In this document: piece by piece, positions 16,376 to 24,208 of the stretch | How the letters are laid out: the number at the start of each line of letters is the position of its first letter | Position numbering within the stretch: the first letter of the stretch is position 1 | Origin: Candidatus Methanomethylophilaceae archaeon | Lineage (GTDB): Archaea; Thermoplasmatota; Thermoplasmata; Methanomassiliicoccales; Methanomethylophilaceae | NCBI GenBank assembly: GCA_017461225.1 | Contig: JAFTYV010000058.1 | Coordinates: forward strand, 20,211 to 84,210 | Reading direction: 5' to 3' | DNA: 64,000 nt | Position numbers and translations under genes: made by a program | Notes under the pieces: model-generated | Told to the model about the DNA's origin: nothing | What the model saw: only the letters and a program-made list of their open reading frames with translations | Databases searched by the model: none

Positions 16376-16870
16376 ATGGTAACGCCGAACCCCGAATTCG
16401 CAAAGGAGATCGCCGCCGCCGGTGGCGAGGAAGTCAAGATGTGCTTCCAGTGCGGTACCTGCACTGCAGGATGCCCCTCCGGAAGGCAGACCTCCTACAG
16501 GGTCAGGAAACTCATGAGGATGGCCCAGCTCGGAATGAAGGAGGAGATCATCAACTCCGATGAGCTCTGGGAGTGCAGCACCTGCTACACCTGCGTCGAG
16601 AGATGCCCCCGCCAGGTCCCCATCGTCGACATCGTCATCTCCCTCAGGAACATCGCTGTCGCAGAGGGCCACATGTTCCCCGCTCACAAGAAGACCGCAT
16701 CCAACCTCGTCGCATACGGACACACCGTTCCCGTCCAGGACAAGATCACTGCACTCAGGGCAGAGCTCGGACTTCCCGAGGTTCCCCCCACAGTCCTTGC
16801 TAACGACGCTGCGAAGGCAGACCTTGAGAAGCTCTTCAAGGCAACCGGATTCGACAAGATCGTGGAGTGA
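16376..16870 (+). CDS. hdrC: CoB-CoM heterodisulfide reductase subunit C
   Basis: HdrC is the two-[4Fe-4S] electron-transfer subunit of cytoplasmic heterodisulfide reductase, which regenerates CoM-SH and CoB-SH at the end of methanogenesis. The 164-residue product carries two CxxCxxCxxxCP clusters: CFQCGTCTAGCP near residue 23 and CSTCYTCVERCP near 67. ATG 16376 is favoured over GTG 16358 because the latter lies too close to the TATA box. hdrB follows with a short gap. Codon choice is enriched in GCA and GGA relative to neighbours, as expected for a highly expressed gene. Confidence 0.95.
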   Translation: MVTPNPEFAKEIAAAGGEEVKMCFQCGTCTAGCPSGRQTSYRVRKLMRMAQLGMKEEIINSDELWECSTCYTCVERCPRQVPIVDIVISLRNIAVAEGHMFPAHKKTASNLVAYGHTVPVQDKITALRAELGLPEVPPTVLANDAAKADLEKLFKATGFDKIVE

Positions 16871-16875
16871 TTAGA

Positions 16876-17721
16876 ATGGCAAAGTACGCATTTTTCCTTG
16901 GTTGCATCGCACCCCTCAGGTACCCCGGAATCGAGAAGTCCACCAGAGAGGTCTGCAAAGCGCTCGACATCGAGCTCGTTGATCTGACAGACGCATCCTG
17001 CTGCCCCGCACCCGGAGTCATCAGGGCATTCAGCAAGAAGACCTGGCTCGCAGCAGCCGCCAGGAACCTCGCACTCGCCGAGAAGGAGGGTCTCGAGATC
17101 GTCACAATCTGCAACGGATGCTACGGATCCCTCTTCGACGCAGCCCACGAGCTCGCACACGACGCGGAGCTCCTCGCAGAGGTCAACAAGGTCCTCGCAG
17201 AGATCGGAATGGAGTACAAGGGAACCACCAAGGTCCACCACTTCGCAGAGGTCCTCTACAAGGAGGTCGGAGTCGAGGCAATCAAGTCCAAGATCACCAA
17301 CCCCCTCGAGTACCAGGTCGCAGCATTCTACGGATGCCACTTCCTCAAGCCCAGCAACATCAAGGAGCTGGATGACCCCGAGGACCCCAAGATCCTCGAC
17401 GAGCTCATCGAGGCCACCGGTGCAAAGAGCATGCCCAGGAAGCAGAAGACCCTCTGCTGCGGAGCAGGAGGAGGACTCAAGGCCGCATTCGGAGACGTCG
17501 CAAAGAAGTTCACCCAGACCAACCTCGAGAACATCAAGGAGTCCGGAGCGCAGTTCATCGTCGATGTCTGTCCCTTCTGTCACCTCCAGTTCGACGGAAC
17601 CCAGGGAGACCTCGGATACAGCATCCCCGTGCTCCACCTCTCCCAGCTCTACGGTCTCGCGATGGGCATGGACGCGAAGGACCTCGGTCTCTCCGCTCAC
17701 ATCACCCCTGTGAACCTCTGA
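16876..17721 (+). CDS. hdrB: CoB-CoM heterodisulfide reductase subunit B
   Basis: HdrB carries the two noncubane [4Fe-4S] clusters that cleave the CoM-S-S-CoB disulfide. The 281-residue product contains two CCG domains: CCPAPG (about residue 39) with CNGC downstream, and CCGAGGG (about 194) with CPFC. Length and order match the family. It starts 5 nt after hdrC stops; no hdrA is adjacent. The same GCA/GGA-rich codon bias as hdrC is apparent. A hairpin with a GNRA-type loop follows. Confidence 0.96.
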   Translation: MAKYAFFLGCIAPLRYPGIEKSTREVCKALDIELVDLTDASCCPAPGVIRAFSKKTWLAAAARNLALAEKEGLEIVTICNGCYGSLFDAAHELAHDAELLAEVNKVLAEIGMEYKGTTKVHHFAEVLYKEVGVEAIKSKITNPLEYQVAAFYGCHFLKPSNIKELDDPEDPKILDELIEATGAKSMPRKQKTLCCGAGGGLKAAFGDVAKKFTQTNLENIKESGAQFIVDVCPFCHLQFDGTQGDLGYSIPVLHLSQLYGLAMGMDAKDLGLSAHITPVNL

Positions 17722-18047
17722 AACACCAAATCCAGGAGGGGGCGACCCCTCCAACCTTCTACCCTCCATTTCACACACAGGCACCGATCCGTCGCATCCA
17801 CGATGCGCTCCCGCGGTCCCGGCGGCATCATCCGACCCTCCGTCCCGGCGGCGTCTAATTCGAAGTTTTTTAGAGTCAACTTAATATAATAGCGGTACTA
17901 TTTTTTTCAGGATAAATTTATCCTCTTTGTGATAATCAAAAACTGTCTGGCTATGTATTTTTTTCACGGCGTTTATAAAAAATCGGAATTGCGAACCTTT
18001 TAATATGACCATCGAATCCCAAGCCCCAGTAAAAGGAGCTGTGAAAA
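17722..18047. other. Intergenic region between hdrB and S3Ae gene
   Basis: 326 bp without a convincing gene. It holds the hdrB hairpin, a GC-rich stretch to about 17860, then an abrupt AT-rich segment (17865-18010). The AT-rich part contains TATA-like elements TTTATAAAAAA (17972-17982) and TTTTAATAT (17998-18006) for the S3Ae gene, plus a purine-rich AAAAGGAG ribosome-binding site. Confidence 0.6.
17735..17752 (+). terminator. Hairpin after hdrB
   Basis: A 7-bp stem (17735-17741 with 17746-17752) closed by a GCGA tetraloop, 13 nt after the stop, with a pyrimidine-rich run downstream. Confidence 0.6.
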
Positions 18048-18764
18048 ATGGCACCCGGAAGAAAAGCAAAGGCAGCAGCAGGCCGCAAGGTCAAGGACAA
18101 GTGGAAGGCAAAGGAGTGGTACAAGATCCACGCACCCCGTATGTTCAACGAGGCCGAGATCGGAGAGACCCCCTCCGCAGATCCCGAGTACGTCATCGGA
18201 CGTACCGCAGAGGTCACCGTCCAGGACCTCACCGGCGACTTCTCCAAGATGCACATTAAGCTGAAGTTCAAGGTCGTCTCCGTCGACGGATACGATGCGA
18301 AGACCGCATTCATCGGCCACGACCTGACCAGCGACTACGTCAGGAGGCTCACCCGCAGGAGAAAGACAAAGACCGACCACGTCGTCGATGTCGTCACCAA
18401 GGACGGATTCACCTACAGGATTAAGACCATGTCCATCGCCGAGAGGCGCATCCAGTCCTCCCAGGAGGACGGCATGAGGAGGATCATCGCCGAGACCCTC
18501 GTCCAGATCGGACAGGAGAGGACCCTCTCCGAGATCGTCAAGGACGTCGTCTCCGGTGACCTCGCAAAGGAGCTCGCAAGGGCATGCCGCATCGTCATCC
18601 CCATCAAGAGGATCGAGATCCGCAAGTCCGAGGTCCTCGCAATGGGCGAGGGCGAGCCCGAGTCCATCCTCCCCGCAGCAGAGGCACCCGCAGAGGAGCC
18701 CGCGGTCGAGGAGGCACCCGCAGAGGAGCCCGCAGAGGCCCCTGCAGAGGAAGCCGCCGAGTGA
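18048..18764 (+). CDS. rps3ae: Small ribosomal subunit protein eS1 (S3Ae)
   Basis: 238 residues, homologous to eukaryotic S3a, located near the platform of the 30S subunit and the mRNA exit. The core (KVKDKWKAKEWYKIHAPRMF at the start, YVRRLTRRRKTKTDHVVDVV in the middle) is typical. The C terminus carries an unusual acidic Ala/Pro/Glu tail of about 35 residues built from repeated APAEEP-like units. Similar charged tails occur in some archaeal ribosomal proteins, and this one is likely disordered. It has its own promoter and a strong terminator, so it is monocistronic. Confidence 0.95.
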   Translation: MAPGRKAKAAAGRKVKDKWKAKEWYKIHAPRMFNEAEIGETPSADPEYVIGRTAEVTVQDLTGDFSKMHIKLKFKVVSVDGYDAKTAFIGHDLTSDYVRRLTRRRKTKTDHVVDVVTKDGFTYRIKTMSIAERRIQSSQEDGMRRIIAETLVQIGQERTLSEIVKDVVSGDLAKELARACRIVIPIKRIEIRKSEVLAMGEGEPESILPAAEAPAEEPAVEEAPAEEPAEAPAEEAAE

Positions 18765-18771
18765 TTCTAAA

Positions 18772-18789
18772 GGCCCCGGTTCCGGGGCC
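18772..18789 (+). terminator. Terminator of S3Ae gene
   Basis: A GC-rich near-perfect inverted repeat (GGCCCCGG/CCGGGGCC) starts 7 nt after the stop and is followed about 20 nt on by T-rich runs. Confidence 0.7.
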
Positions 18790-18865
18790 ATCACAAACAT
18801 TTTACCCTTTTTCCCATCGTTTCCCTTCTGGTGTCAGGTCCCAGGCATCCCATTGGATAGAAATG

Positions 18866-18876
18866 CCTATATACCA
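18866..18876 (+). promoter_or_regulatory. Promoter of tRNA-Met
   Basis: GCCTATATACC, a TATA-like box about 30 nt before the tRNA 5' end. Confidence 0.6.
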
Positions 18877-18901
18877 TTAGCTAATCCACTGGTTACCAAA
18901 G

Positions 18902-19010
18902 GCCGGGGTGGCTCAGCCTGGTGGAGCGTCGGACTCATAGGGTTCTGGTCATATAGACCTCTTCCAGGGAAATCCGAAGGTCATGGGTTCGAACCCCATT
19001 CCCGGCACCA
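18902..19010 (+). tRNA. Elongator tRNA-Met (CAU) with a 32-nt intron
   Basis: The acceptor GCCGGGG pairs with TCCCGGC (G-U at the last pair), discriminator A, and CCA is encoded. The anticodon CAT is at 18936-18938. An intron of about 32 nt (18940-18971) interrupts the anticodon loop after position 37, the canonical archaeal site; its centre contains the small inverted repeat GGTC-ATATA-GACC. Body features (GCCGGGGTGGCTCAG) match archaeal elongator tRNA-Met rather than initiator. Splice junctions may shift by a base. Confidence 0.88.
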
Positions 19011-19051
19011 TATCTTTTCTCGACAACCACATCGAAAGAACTCCTGACTGG

Positions 19052-19061
19052 ATTATATACT
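19052..19061 (+). promoter_or_regulatory. Promoter of the get3 operon
   Basis: GATTATATAC lies about 31 nt before the ATG at 19083, implying a leaderless first gene. Confidence 0.55.
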
Positions 19062-19082
19062 CCCGAGGCACTGGGTCGGTTC

Positions 19083-20255
19083 ATGAGGCTCATAATATTC
19101 ACAGGGAAGGGCGGTGTCGGGAAGACATCGACCTCCGCGGCCACAGCGTACAGACTGTCCGAACTCGGTTACCGCACCCTGTTGATGAGCACGGATTCAG
19201 CGCATTCCCTGGGGGACTCCCTGGACATGAAACTCGGTACGGAGGTCATGAACGTCGCCGAGAACCTGGATGTCCTGGAAGTGGACATAATCCACGAGAT
19301 GAGGACGCGCTGGTCCACGATCCAGGACTACATCTCCGCGTTCATGCTGTCCCAGGGGATGGGGGAGATTTCCGCGGAGGAGATGGCCATCCTGCCGGGG
19401 ATGGAGATGATCTCCGCACTGTTCTACGTCAACCAGTTCAACAGGGAGGGCAGGTACGACGTCATCGTCATGGACACCGCCCCCACCGGTGAGACGCTGA
19501 GGCTCCTCAGTTTCCCGGATGTGACCAACTGGTACATCGACCGTGGTTTCGGGGTCATAAAGAAGCTCCTGGGCATAGCCCGTGCCACGGTCGGGAAGAT
19601 CATGGACATGCCCCTGCCCTCCAACGAGGTCATGGAGAGTGTGGAGGACATCAAGAGGAACATGGAGGATGTGAAGGAGATCCTGGAGGATCCCGAACGT
19701 ACCACCGTGAGGCTCGTCCTCAACCCGGAGCGCATGGTCATCAAGGAGACCATGCGCGCGTACACCTACCTGTGCCTGTACAACAAGAACGTGGACACCC
19801 TGATCGTCAACCGCGTGCTCCCCAAGGAGGCGGGCGACGGGGACTACTTCAGGGAGAAGCTCGGGGAGCAGGAGGGTTACCTGGACATGATCCACAGCGC
19901 CTTCGATCCGATGAAGATGAGGTTCTGCAGGACCATGCGCACCGAGCTCAGGGGCACGGACAAACTCAGGCTCATGGCGGACGAGGTGTACGGGCACGAC
20001 GACCCGTTCCAGATCCATTCCAGGAGCAGCCCGATGCGCTTCACGCACGAGGGCGGCATAGACAACCTGGAGATGAGGATGCCGTTCGTGGAGGGCGGGG
20101 ACGTGGAGCTGTTCAGACTCGATCCCAGCTCCATAATGGTCCACGTCGGAAGCCAGAAACGCAACATACAGCTCCCGGACACGCTCATCAACGCGGATAT
20201 CGCCGGGGCAGAGTTCAAGGATTCGAAACTCATTATCAGGTTCAAGAGGGATTGA
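19083..20255 (+). CDS. get3: ArsA/Get3-type ATPase
   Basis: 390-residue deviant-Walker ATPase of the TRC40/Get3 family, which in eukaryotes delivers tail-anchored membrane proteins. The P-loop GKGGVGKT is at residues 8-15 with the intradimer signature lysine, switch I is DSAHSLGD near 39, and switch II is DTAPTGETLRLL. It is a single-domain protein, unlike bacterial duplicated ArsA. The zinc-binding CxxC found in many Get3 proteins is absent. A C-terminal all-beta extension after about residue 310 resembles the HSP20-like domain found in some archaeal ArsA proteins. It heads a tight operon whose next gene encodes a Met-rich helical protein. Confidence 0.9.
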   Translation: MRLIIFTGKGGVGKTSTSAATAYRLSELGYRTLLMSTDSAHSLGDSLDMKLGTEVMNVAENLDVLEVDIIHEMRTRWSTIQDYISAFMLSQGMGEISAEEMAILPGMEMISALFYVNQFNREGRYDVIVMDTAPTGETLRLLSFPDVTNWYIDRGFGVIKKLLGIARATVGKIMDMPLPSNEVMESVEDIKRNMEDVKEILEDPERTTVRLVLNPERMVIKETMRAYTYLCLYNKNVDTLIVNRVLPKEAGDGDYFREKLGEQEGYLDMIHSAFDPMKMRFCRTMRTELRGTDKLRLMADEVYGHDDPFQIHSRSSPMRFTHEGGIDNLEMRMPFVEGGDVELFRLDPSSIMVHVGSQKRNIQLPDTLINADIAGAEFKDSKLIIRFKRD

Positions 20256-20256
20256 A

Positions 20257-20778
20257 ATGTCGGGGTTCGATGAAGAGGAGTTCCAGAGATTCGTCAAGCA
20301 GAACAGGGATCTTATCGAGAGGATGATGGCCCTCCAGAAGGAGGCGGTGAAGGGTGTGGTCACGGATGCCGCATCCATGGGGAGGGATTTGACGCACGAT
20401 GCGGTCTCCCTCGCGTCCGAGACCACCGGGAAGATGAGGGAGTCCGCGGACGCAACCAAGGAGAAGGCCGAGGAGTTCGCCAGGACCACCTACGGCATGT
20501 TCACGGATCCCACGGTCCAGAAGCACTTCATGACCATGGGCATGGAGTTCATGATGGGGCTGTCAGCGATGATGCAGAAGGCGCCGATGCCCGACTTCAT
20601 GAAGGATGCAGCATCCGGTATGGAGCAGAACTGGAAGCAGAGTGCATGCAGGAACAACGACGAATGCGCCGCACGCAAGGCGAAGGCCAGGAAGGTCAAC
20701 ATAGACGTCGACACCCAGCCGGAGACCAAGACAGGTGCGCAGGAGATCGTAGTGACGGATGCCAGGGTGACCGAGTGA
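20257..20778 (+). CDS. Met-rich helical protein cotranscribed with Get3
   Basis: 173 residues, no family recognised. The N-terminal 80 residues are predicted amphipathic helices rich in Ala, Lys, Glu and Thr, like LEA or apolipoprotein helices (SADATKEKAEEFARTT). Residues of about 86-128 form a strikingly Met-rich hydrophobic stretch (HFMTMGMEFMMGLSAMM) with about eleven Met in 43 positions. The tail has a CRNNDEC pair and a basic run. It starts one base after the get3 stop, and the next gene overlaps its own stop by three bases. Met-rich flexible grooves bind hydrophobic helices in SRP54 and Sgt2, so a co-chaperone role for Get3 is an inference worth testing. Confidence 0.6.
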   Translation: MSGFDEEEFQRFVKQNRDLIERMMALQKEAVKGVVTDAASMGRDLTHDAVSLASETTGKMRESADATKEKAEEFARTTYGMFTDPTVQKHFMTMGMEFMMGLSAMMQKAPMPDFMKDAASGMEQNWKQSACRNNDECAARKAKARKVNIDVDTQPETKTGAQEIVVTDARVTE

Positions 20779-21362
20779 GTCACGACGGGGCGGCACGCGA
20801 CCTGGTCGGTTACGCCAGGGCGTGTGCGGCCCACGAGGTGTGCGGCGGGATGGCTCCGCCCGTTCCCGACAATGCGGTCATGTCCGAGGTCCACGGGGTC
20901 TTCGTCACCCTGAACCTCCATCCGTCGGGCGATCTGAGGGGCTGCATCGGGTACCCGTACCCGGTCATGACCCTGGCCGATGCGGTGGACGGGGCCGCGC
21001 GTGCCGCCTGCCACGACCCGCGTTTCGCAGACCTGTCCCCGGAGGAGCTCGATACGATCACCGTGGAGGTCACCGTGCTGACGGTGCCACGGAGGATGGT
21101 GGCGGACGGTCCCGCGGACATCCCGGGGAGGATCGTCATCGGACGCGACGGACTGATCCTGGAATGCATGGGTCGTCGCGGTCTGCTGTTGCCGCAGGTT
21201 CCCCTGGAACAGGGTTGGGATGCGGACGAGTATCTCGGGCATCTGTCCATGAAGGCCGGTCTGCCCCCTTCGGCATGGACGTGGTCGGGTACGGAACTGT
21301 ACACCTTCGAGGGGAAGATATACCGTGAGGTCATGCCCCATGGTGACACCGAGGAGGTGTGA
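20775..21362 (+). CDS. AMMECR1 domain protein
   Basis: 195 residues of the AMMECR1 family, widespread in archaea and of unresolved function. Seen: the invariant LRGCIG motif (near residue 54, in SGDLRGCIGYPYP), followed by the DPRFADLSPEELD segment and a C-terminal LEQGWDADEYLGHLSMKAGL stretch, all typical. The GTG start at 20775 overlaps the preceding TGA (GTGA), indicating translational coupling. In other archaea AMMECR1 is often found with MEMO and radical SAM proteins, which are not adjacent here. Confidence 0.88.
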   Translation: MSHDGAARDLVGYARACAAHEVCGGMAPPVPDNAVMSEVHGVFVTLNLHPSGDLRGCIGYPYPVMTLADAVDGAARAACHDPRFADLSPEELDTITVEVTVLTVPRRMVADGPADIPGRIVIGRDGLILECMGRRGLLLPQVPLEQGWDADEYLGHLSMKAGLPPSAWTWSGTELYTFEGKIYREVMPHGDTEEV

Positions 21363-21367
21363 GGGAC

Positions 21368-22633
21368 ATGGATCTGGATACGGTTCTGATGGGTAGGGCG
21401 TTCGTGGACGGCGAGCTCACGTACGCAGAGATCGGTATAAGCGAAGGGCGTATCGTCGCGGTGGCGAAGGACCTGCGCGGTGGCGAACGCAGGGTCGACA
21501 TGGGTTCCAGCAGGATAATCCTGCCCGGTTTCATGGATCCGCATGTCCATTTCCGCGATCCGGGGATGCCCTCCAAGGAGGATTTCTCCACGGGTTCCCT
21601 CGCCGCGGTCCATGCCGGCGTCACCTGCGTGCTCGACATGCCCAACACCAAGCCCCCGGCGGCCGACGTCACCACCGTGATGGAGAAGAAGTCCAGGATC
21701 AGGGGCAGGTCCCATGTGGACTACGGGGTGTTCGCGGCGGTCACGCCCGGTGTGAACGCACGCCTCCTGGCCCCGTTGGTCCCCGGTTTCAAGCTCTTCA
21801 TGGGTTCCACCACCGGGAACATCCTGCTCAACGACGATTCCGAGCTCGTGCCCGCCGTGACAGATGTCCTGTCGACCGGGAAGCGCATGAGCGTGCACGC
21901 GGAGGACGATTCCATGATGGGGCGCGAGATGGAGACGTGCACCCGCGACCATCTCCGCAACAGGCCCGCGGCGGCGGAATGGAACGCCATACGCAGGCTG
22001 GCAGACAACTTCGCGGGACGCGACATCAACATCTGCCACATCACGACCTCCGAGGGACTGGACCTCGCACGTGCAGCCGGTTTTACGACGGAGGTCACGC
22101 TCCACCACATGATGTTTGACGTCGACCGCTGTCCGGGCCAGGCGTTCAAGGTGAATCCGCCGATCCGCGACATAGGTTGCAGGGACAGGCTGTTCTCGAG
22201 GTTCGCATCCGGGGACATCACCATGTTCGGCTCCGACCACGCCCCACATACCGTGGAGGAGAAGGCCCAGGAGTTCGACGCCGCGCCAGGCGGGATGCCC
22301 GGTGTCGAGACCACGATGCCCATCGTGATGGACCTCGTCCGCAGGGACGTGGTGCCGCTGTCACTCGCGGTGCGCATGGGCACCCAGGCTCCCTCTGACG
22401 CGTTCGGCGTCAGGAAGGGCCGCATAGCCGTCGGGTACGATGCCGACTTCGCGGTCTTCGACATGCGCGGTTCCTCCCGCATAGATGCTCGCTCCCTCCA
22501 CAGCAGGTGCGGCCACAGCCCGTTCGAGGGCATGCAGGCCGTGTTCCCCGATACAGTAATAATCAGGGGAGAGGTACAGGTCCACGGAAGAGAGTTCTGC
22601 GGAGAGCGGAGTGGAGTTGACATCTGTGGTTGA
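21368..22633 (+). CDS. pyrC: Dihydroorotase
   Basis: 421-residue amidohydrolase interconverting carbamoyl-aspartate and dihydroorotate in pyrimidine synthesis. The metal-binding HxH is at residues 59-61 (DPHVHFRDPG), the candidate carboxylated Lys is in FKLFMGS, later His ligands lie in VHAEDDS and ICHITTS, and the catalytic Asp is in FGSDHAPHT. This is the class I dihydroorotase pattern. ATG 21368 is preferred; GTG 21359, overlapping the previous stop, is possible and would add three residues. It sits inside the get3 operon. Confidence 0.93.
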   Translation: MDLDTVLMGRAFVDGELTYAEIGISEGRIVAVAKDLRGGERRVDMGSSRIILPGFMDPHVHFRDPGMPSKEDFSTGSLAAVHAGVTCVLDMPNTKPPAADVTTVMEKKSRIRGRSHVDYGVFAAVTPGVNARLLAPLVPGFKLFMGSTTGNILLNDDSELVPAVTDVLSTGKRMSVHAEDDSMMGREMETCTRDHLRNRPAAAEWNAIRRLADNFAGRDINICHITTSEGLDLARAAGFTTEVTLHHMMFDVDRCPGQAFKVNPPIRDIGCRDRLFSRFASGDITMFGSDHAPHTVEEKAQEFDAAPGGMPGVETTMPIVMDLVRRDVVPLSLAVRMGTQAPSDAFGVRKGRIAVGYDADFAVFDMRGSSRIDARSLHSRCGHSPFEGMQAVFPDTVIIRGEVQVHGREFCGERSGVDICG

Positions 22634-23741
22634 TTACGAGGTAGATTATTCAGAGGTGACCGGTAAGAAGATCGAGTGCCCCGCCGAGTGCGGGATGTGC
22701 TGCCTCTGCCAGCCGGAGGTCCTTCCGGAGGAGCGTGCGTTCTTCAGGAACAACCATCCGGATGCCCTCGTGAAGTCCAAGGGTCCCATACCGTACTTCG
22801 CGCTCGCGCTCAAGAAGGGCAGGGGGTCGTGCGTGTTCCTCCAGAACAGGAGGTGCGCCGTCTACGACCACAGGACCGCCTACTGCAGGCAGTACCCGTT
22901 CCACCTCTACGCCAGCGACAGGATCCACATAGAGCTGGACCTCTCCTGCAGGGGCGCATGGTACGGTACCGGTAGCGATGCCGTGGCGGAGGCCAAGGAC
23001 CTCGTCGCACGCGCCGACCGCAGGATCGTGGCCGCCCTCGAGGAATCCAAGGCGGTGTACAGGGAGTTCTACTCCAACTGCAGGGAGGCCGGCGTGTACC
23101 AGGACCCGTCCATGCTCCGCATGAGCGTGTCCGAGAACATCTCCATGTTCACGGACCTGGCGTACCTGAGCCGCATAATGGACCTCTCTCAGATCGAACC
23201 CGTCATGTCGCTCCAGGGGCTCCAGCCCGAGACCCGCCTCGACATGGATGCTCTGGAGGAGGCCGGTCGCGACCTGGCCATGGACTCCATGTCCTCCGAC
23301 GATCCCCTCAGCGTGCCCGTGTACTGCGACAGCGGATGGAACTGGAACATGTTCATGGCCGTTGACGGCAAGATCGAGTGGATGGTCATGGACGACGAGG
23401 GCGAGCTCCACCACAAGGCCTTCGCCGATGCAGCCGACATAAGGCTGAGGGCCCCTGACGCATCCGGTGTCCGCGTCCTCGCGGACTACGTGAAGGTGCT
23501 CAACGGAAGGGACAGCTTCATGGGCAGCGTGTTCGCACTGGTGGACCAGAACGGGTACGAGGACGACCTCGCCAACGCCTACTACGGATGCATGGCCGTC
23601 ACCGTCATGGACCTCCTGTGGAGGATGTCCATGCTGGATCATTTCATGGGTATCGGATGTGGCGAGGACGCCGTCCGCGAGGCCATAATATTCTACGACA
23701 TGGATCGTCTGGACGCCCCCGCCATAGGGGCCTTCGTCTGA
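22611..23741 (+). CDS. YkgJ-type cysteine cluster protein
   Basis: 376 residues. The N-terminal third has the YkgJ/CxxxCxxCC pattern (ECPAECGMCCLC, residues 23-34), with further Cys in GSCVFLQNRRC and TAYCRQYPFH. Together these form a likely zinc or Fe-S site. The remainder is helical and unrecognised, with an acidic middle. Family members are often called flagellin N-methylase or Fe-S oxidoreductase, but no function is established. The GTG at 22611 overlaps pyrC by 23 bases; GTG 22626 is an alternative. It ends the five-gene get3 operon. Confidence 0.72.
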   Translation: MELTSVVDYEVDYSEVTGKKIECPAECGMCCLCQPEVLPEERAFFRNNHPDALVKSKGPIPYFALALKKGRGSCVFLQNRRCAVYDHRTAYCRQYPFHLYASDRIHIELDLSCRGAWYGTGSDAVAEAKDLVARADRRIVAALEESKAVYREFYSNCREAGVYQDPSMLRMSVSENISMFTDLAYLSRIMDLSQIEPVMSLQGLQPETRLDMDALEEAGRDLAMDSMSSDDPLSVPVYCDSGWNWNMFMAVDGKIEWMVMDDEGELHHKAFADAADIRLRAPDASGVRVLADYVKVLNGRDSFMGSVFALVDQNGYEDDLANAYYGCMAVTVMDLLWRMSMLDHFMGIGCGEDAVREAIIFYDMDRLDAPAIGAFV

Positions 23742-23798
23742 TATCCCAATCAGATACCTTCAAATAGTACATCTATAATGGAGTCTGAGGTACCACTT

Positions 23799-24014
23799 AT
23801 GATGAAACCTTTAACTGTCCTCAGCCAGGCGGCGAACAAGAACGTCATCGTGGAACTCAAGGGAAAAAGGGAGTACAGAGGCGTCCTTGATGGGTACGAT
23901 CCCCACATGAACGTGGTGCTCCGCAACGCCGAAGAGTATCATGAGGGTCAGTTTGTAAGGAAGCATAACGTGGCGATTGTCCGCGGGGACAATGTAATTT
24001 ACATATCACCATAA
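23799..24014 (+). CDS. Archaeal Sm-like protein (SmAP)
   Basis: 71-residue Sm fold protein that forms heptameric rings binding U-rich RNA. The Sm1 motif ([23 protein letters not shown]) and Sm2 motif ([13 protein letters not shown]) are clear. ATG 23799 follows a GAGGT ribosome-binding site and gives the usual short N terminus (MMKPLTVL); ATG 23778 upstream would add seven atypical residues. It is followed by the L37e gene 13 nt later, the conserved archaeal Sm-L37e pairing. Confidence 0.93.
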   Translation: MMKPLTVLSQAANKNVIVELKGKREYRGVLDGYDPHMNVVLRNAEEYHEGQFVRKHNVAIVRGDNVIYISP

Positions 24015-24027
24015 GGAGAGATTGATC

Positions 24028-24198
24028 ATGGGAAAGGGAACACCTGCACAGGGAAGGCACAACAAATACAAGACGCACATCCCCTGCCGCAGATGCGGAA
24101 AACGCTCCTACCACGTGAGGAAGGGAGTCTGTGCATCTTGCGGATACGGAAAGACCGCAAAGATTAGGTCCTACAACTGGGCCAAACTCCGTGACTGA
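24028..24198 (+). CDS. rpl37e: Large ribosomal subunit protein eL37 (L37e)
   Basis: A 56-residue basic zinc-ribbon ribosomal protein. Translation begins [17 protein letters not shown] and contains CRRCGK and CASCGYG, the four zinc-binding Cys of L37e. A GGAG ribosome-binding site lies 9 nt before the ATG. It is cotranscribed with the Sm-like gene, and purF begins 10 nt after its stop. Confidence 0.95.
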   Translation: MGKGTPAQGRHNKYKTHIPCRRCGKRSYHVRKGVCASCGYGKTAKIRSYNWAKLRD

Positions 24199-24208
24199 GG
24201 TTCGGTTC

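Noticed and set aside
17697..18069. Two short minus-strand frames between hdrB and S3Ae
   Set aside because: No homology, no ribosome-binding site, and they overlap the hdrB hairpin and the S3Ae promoter.
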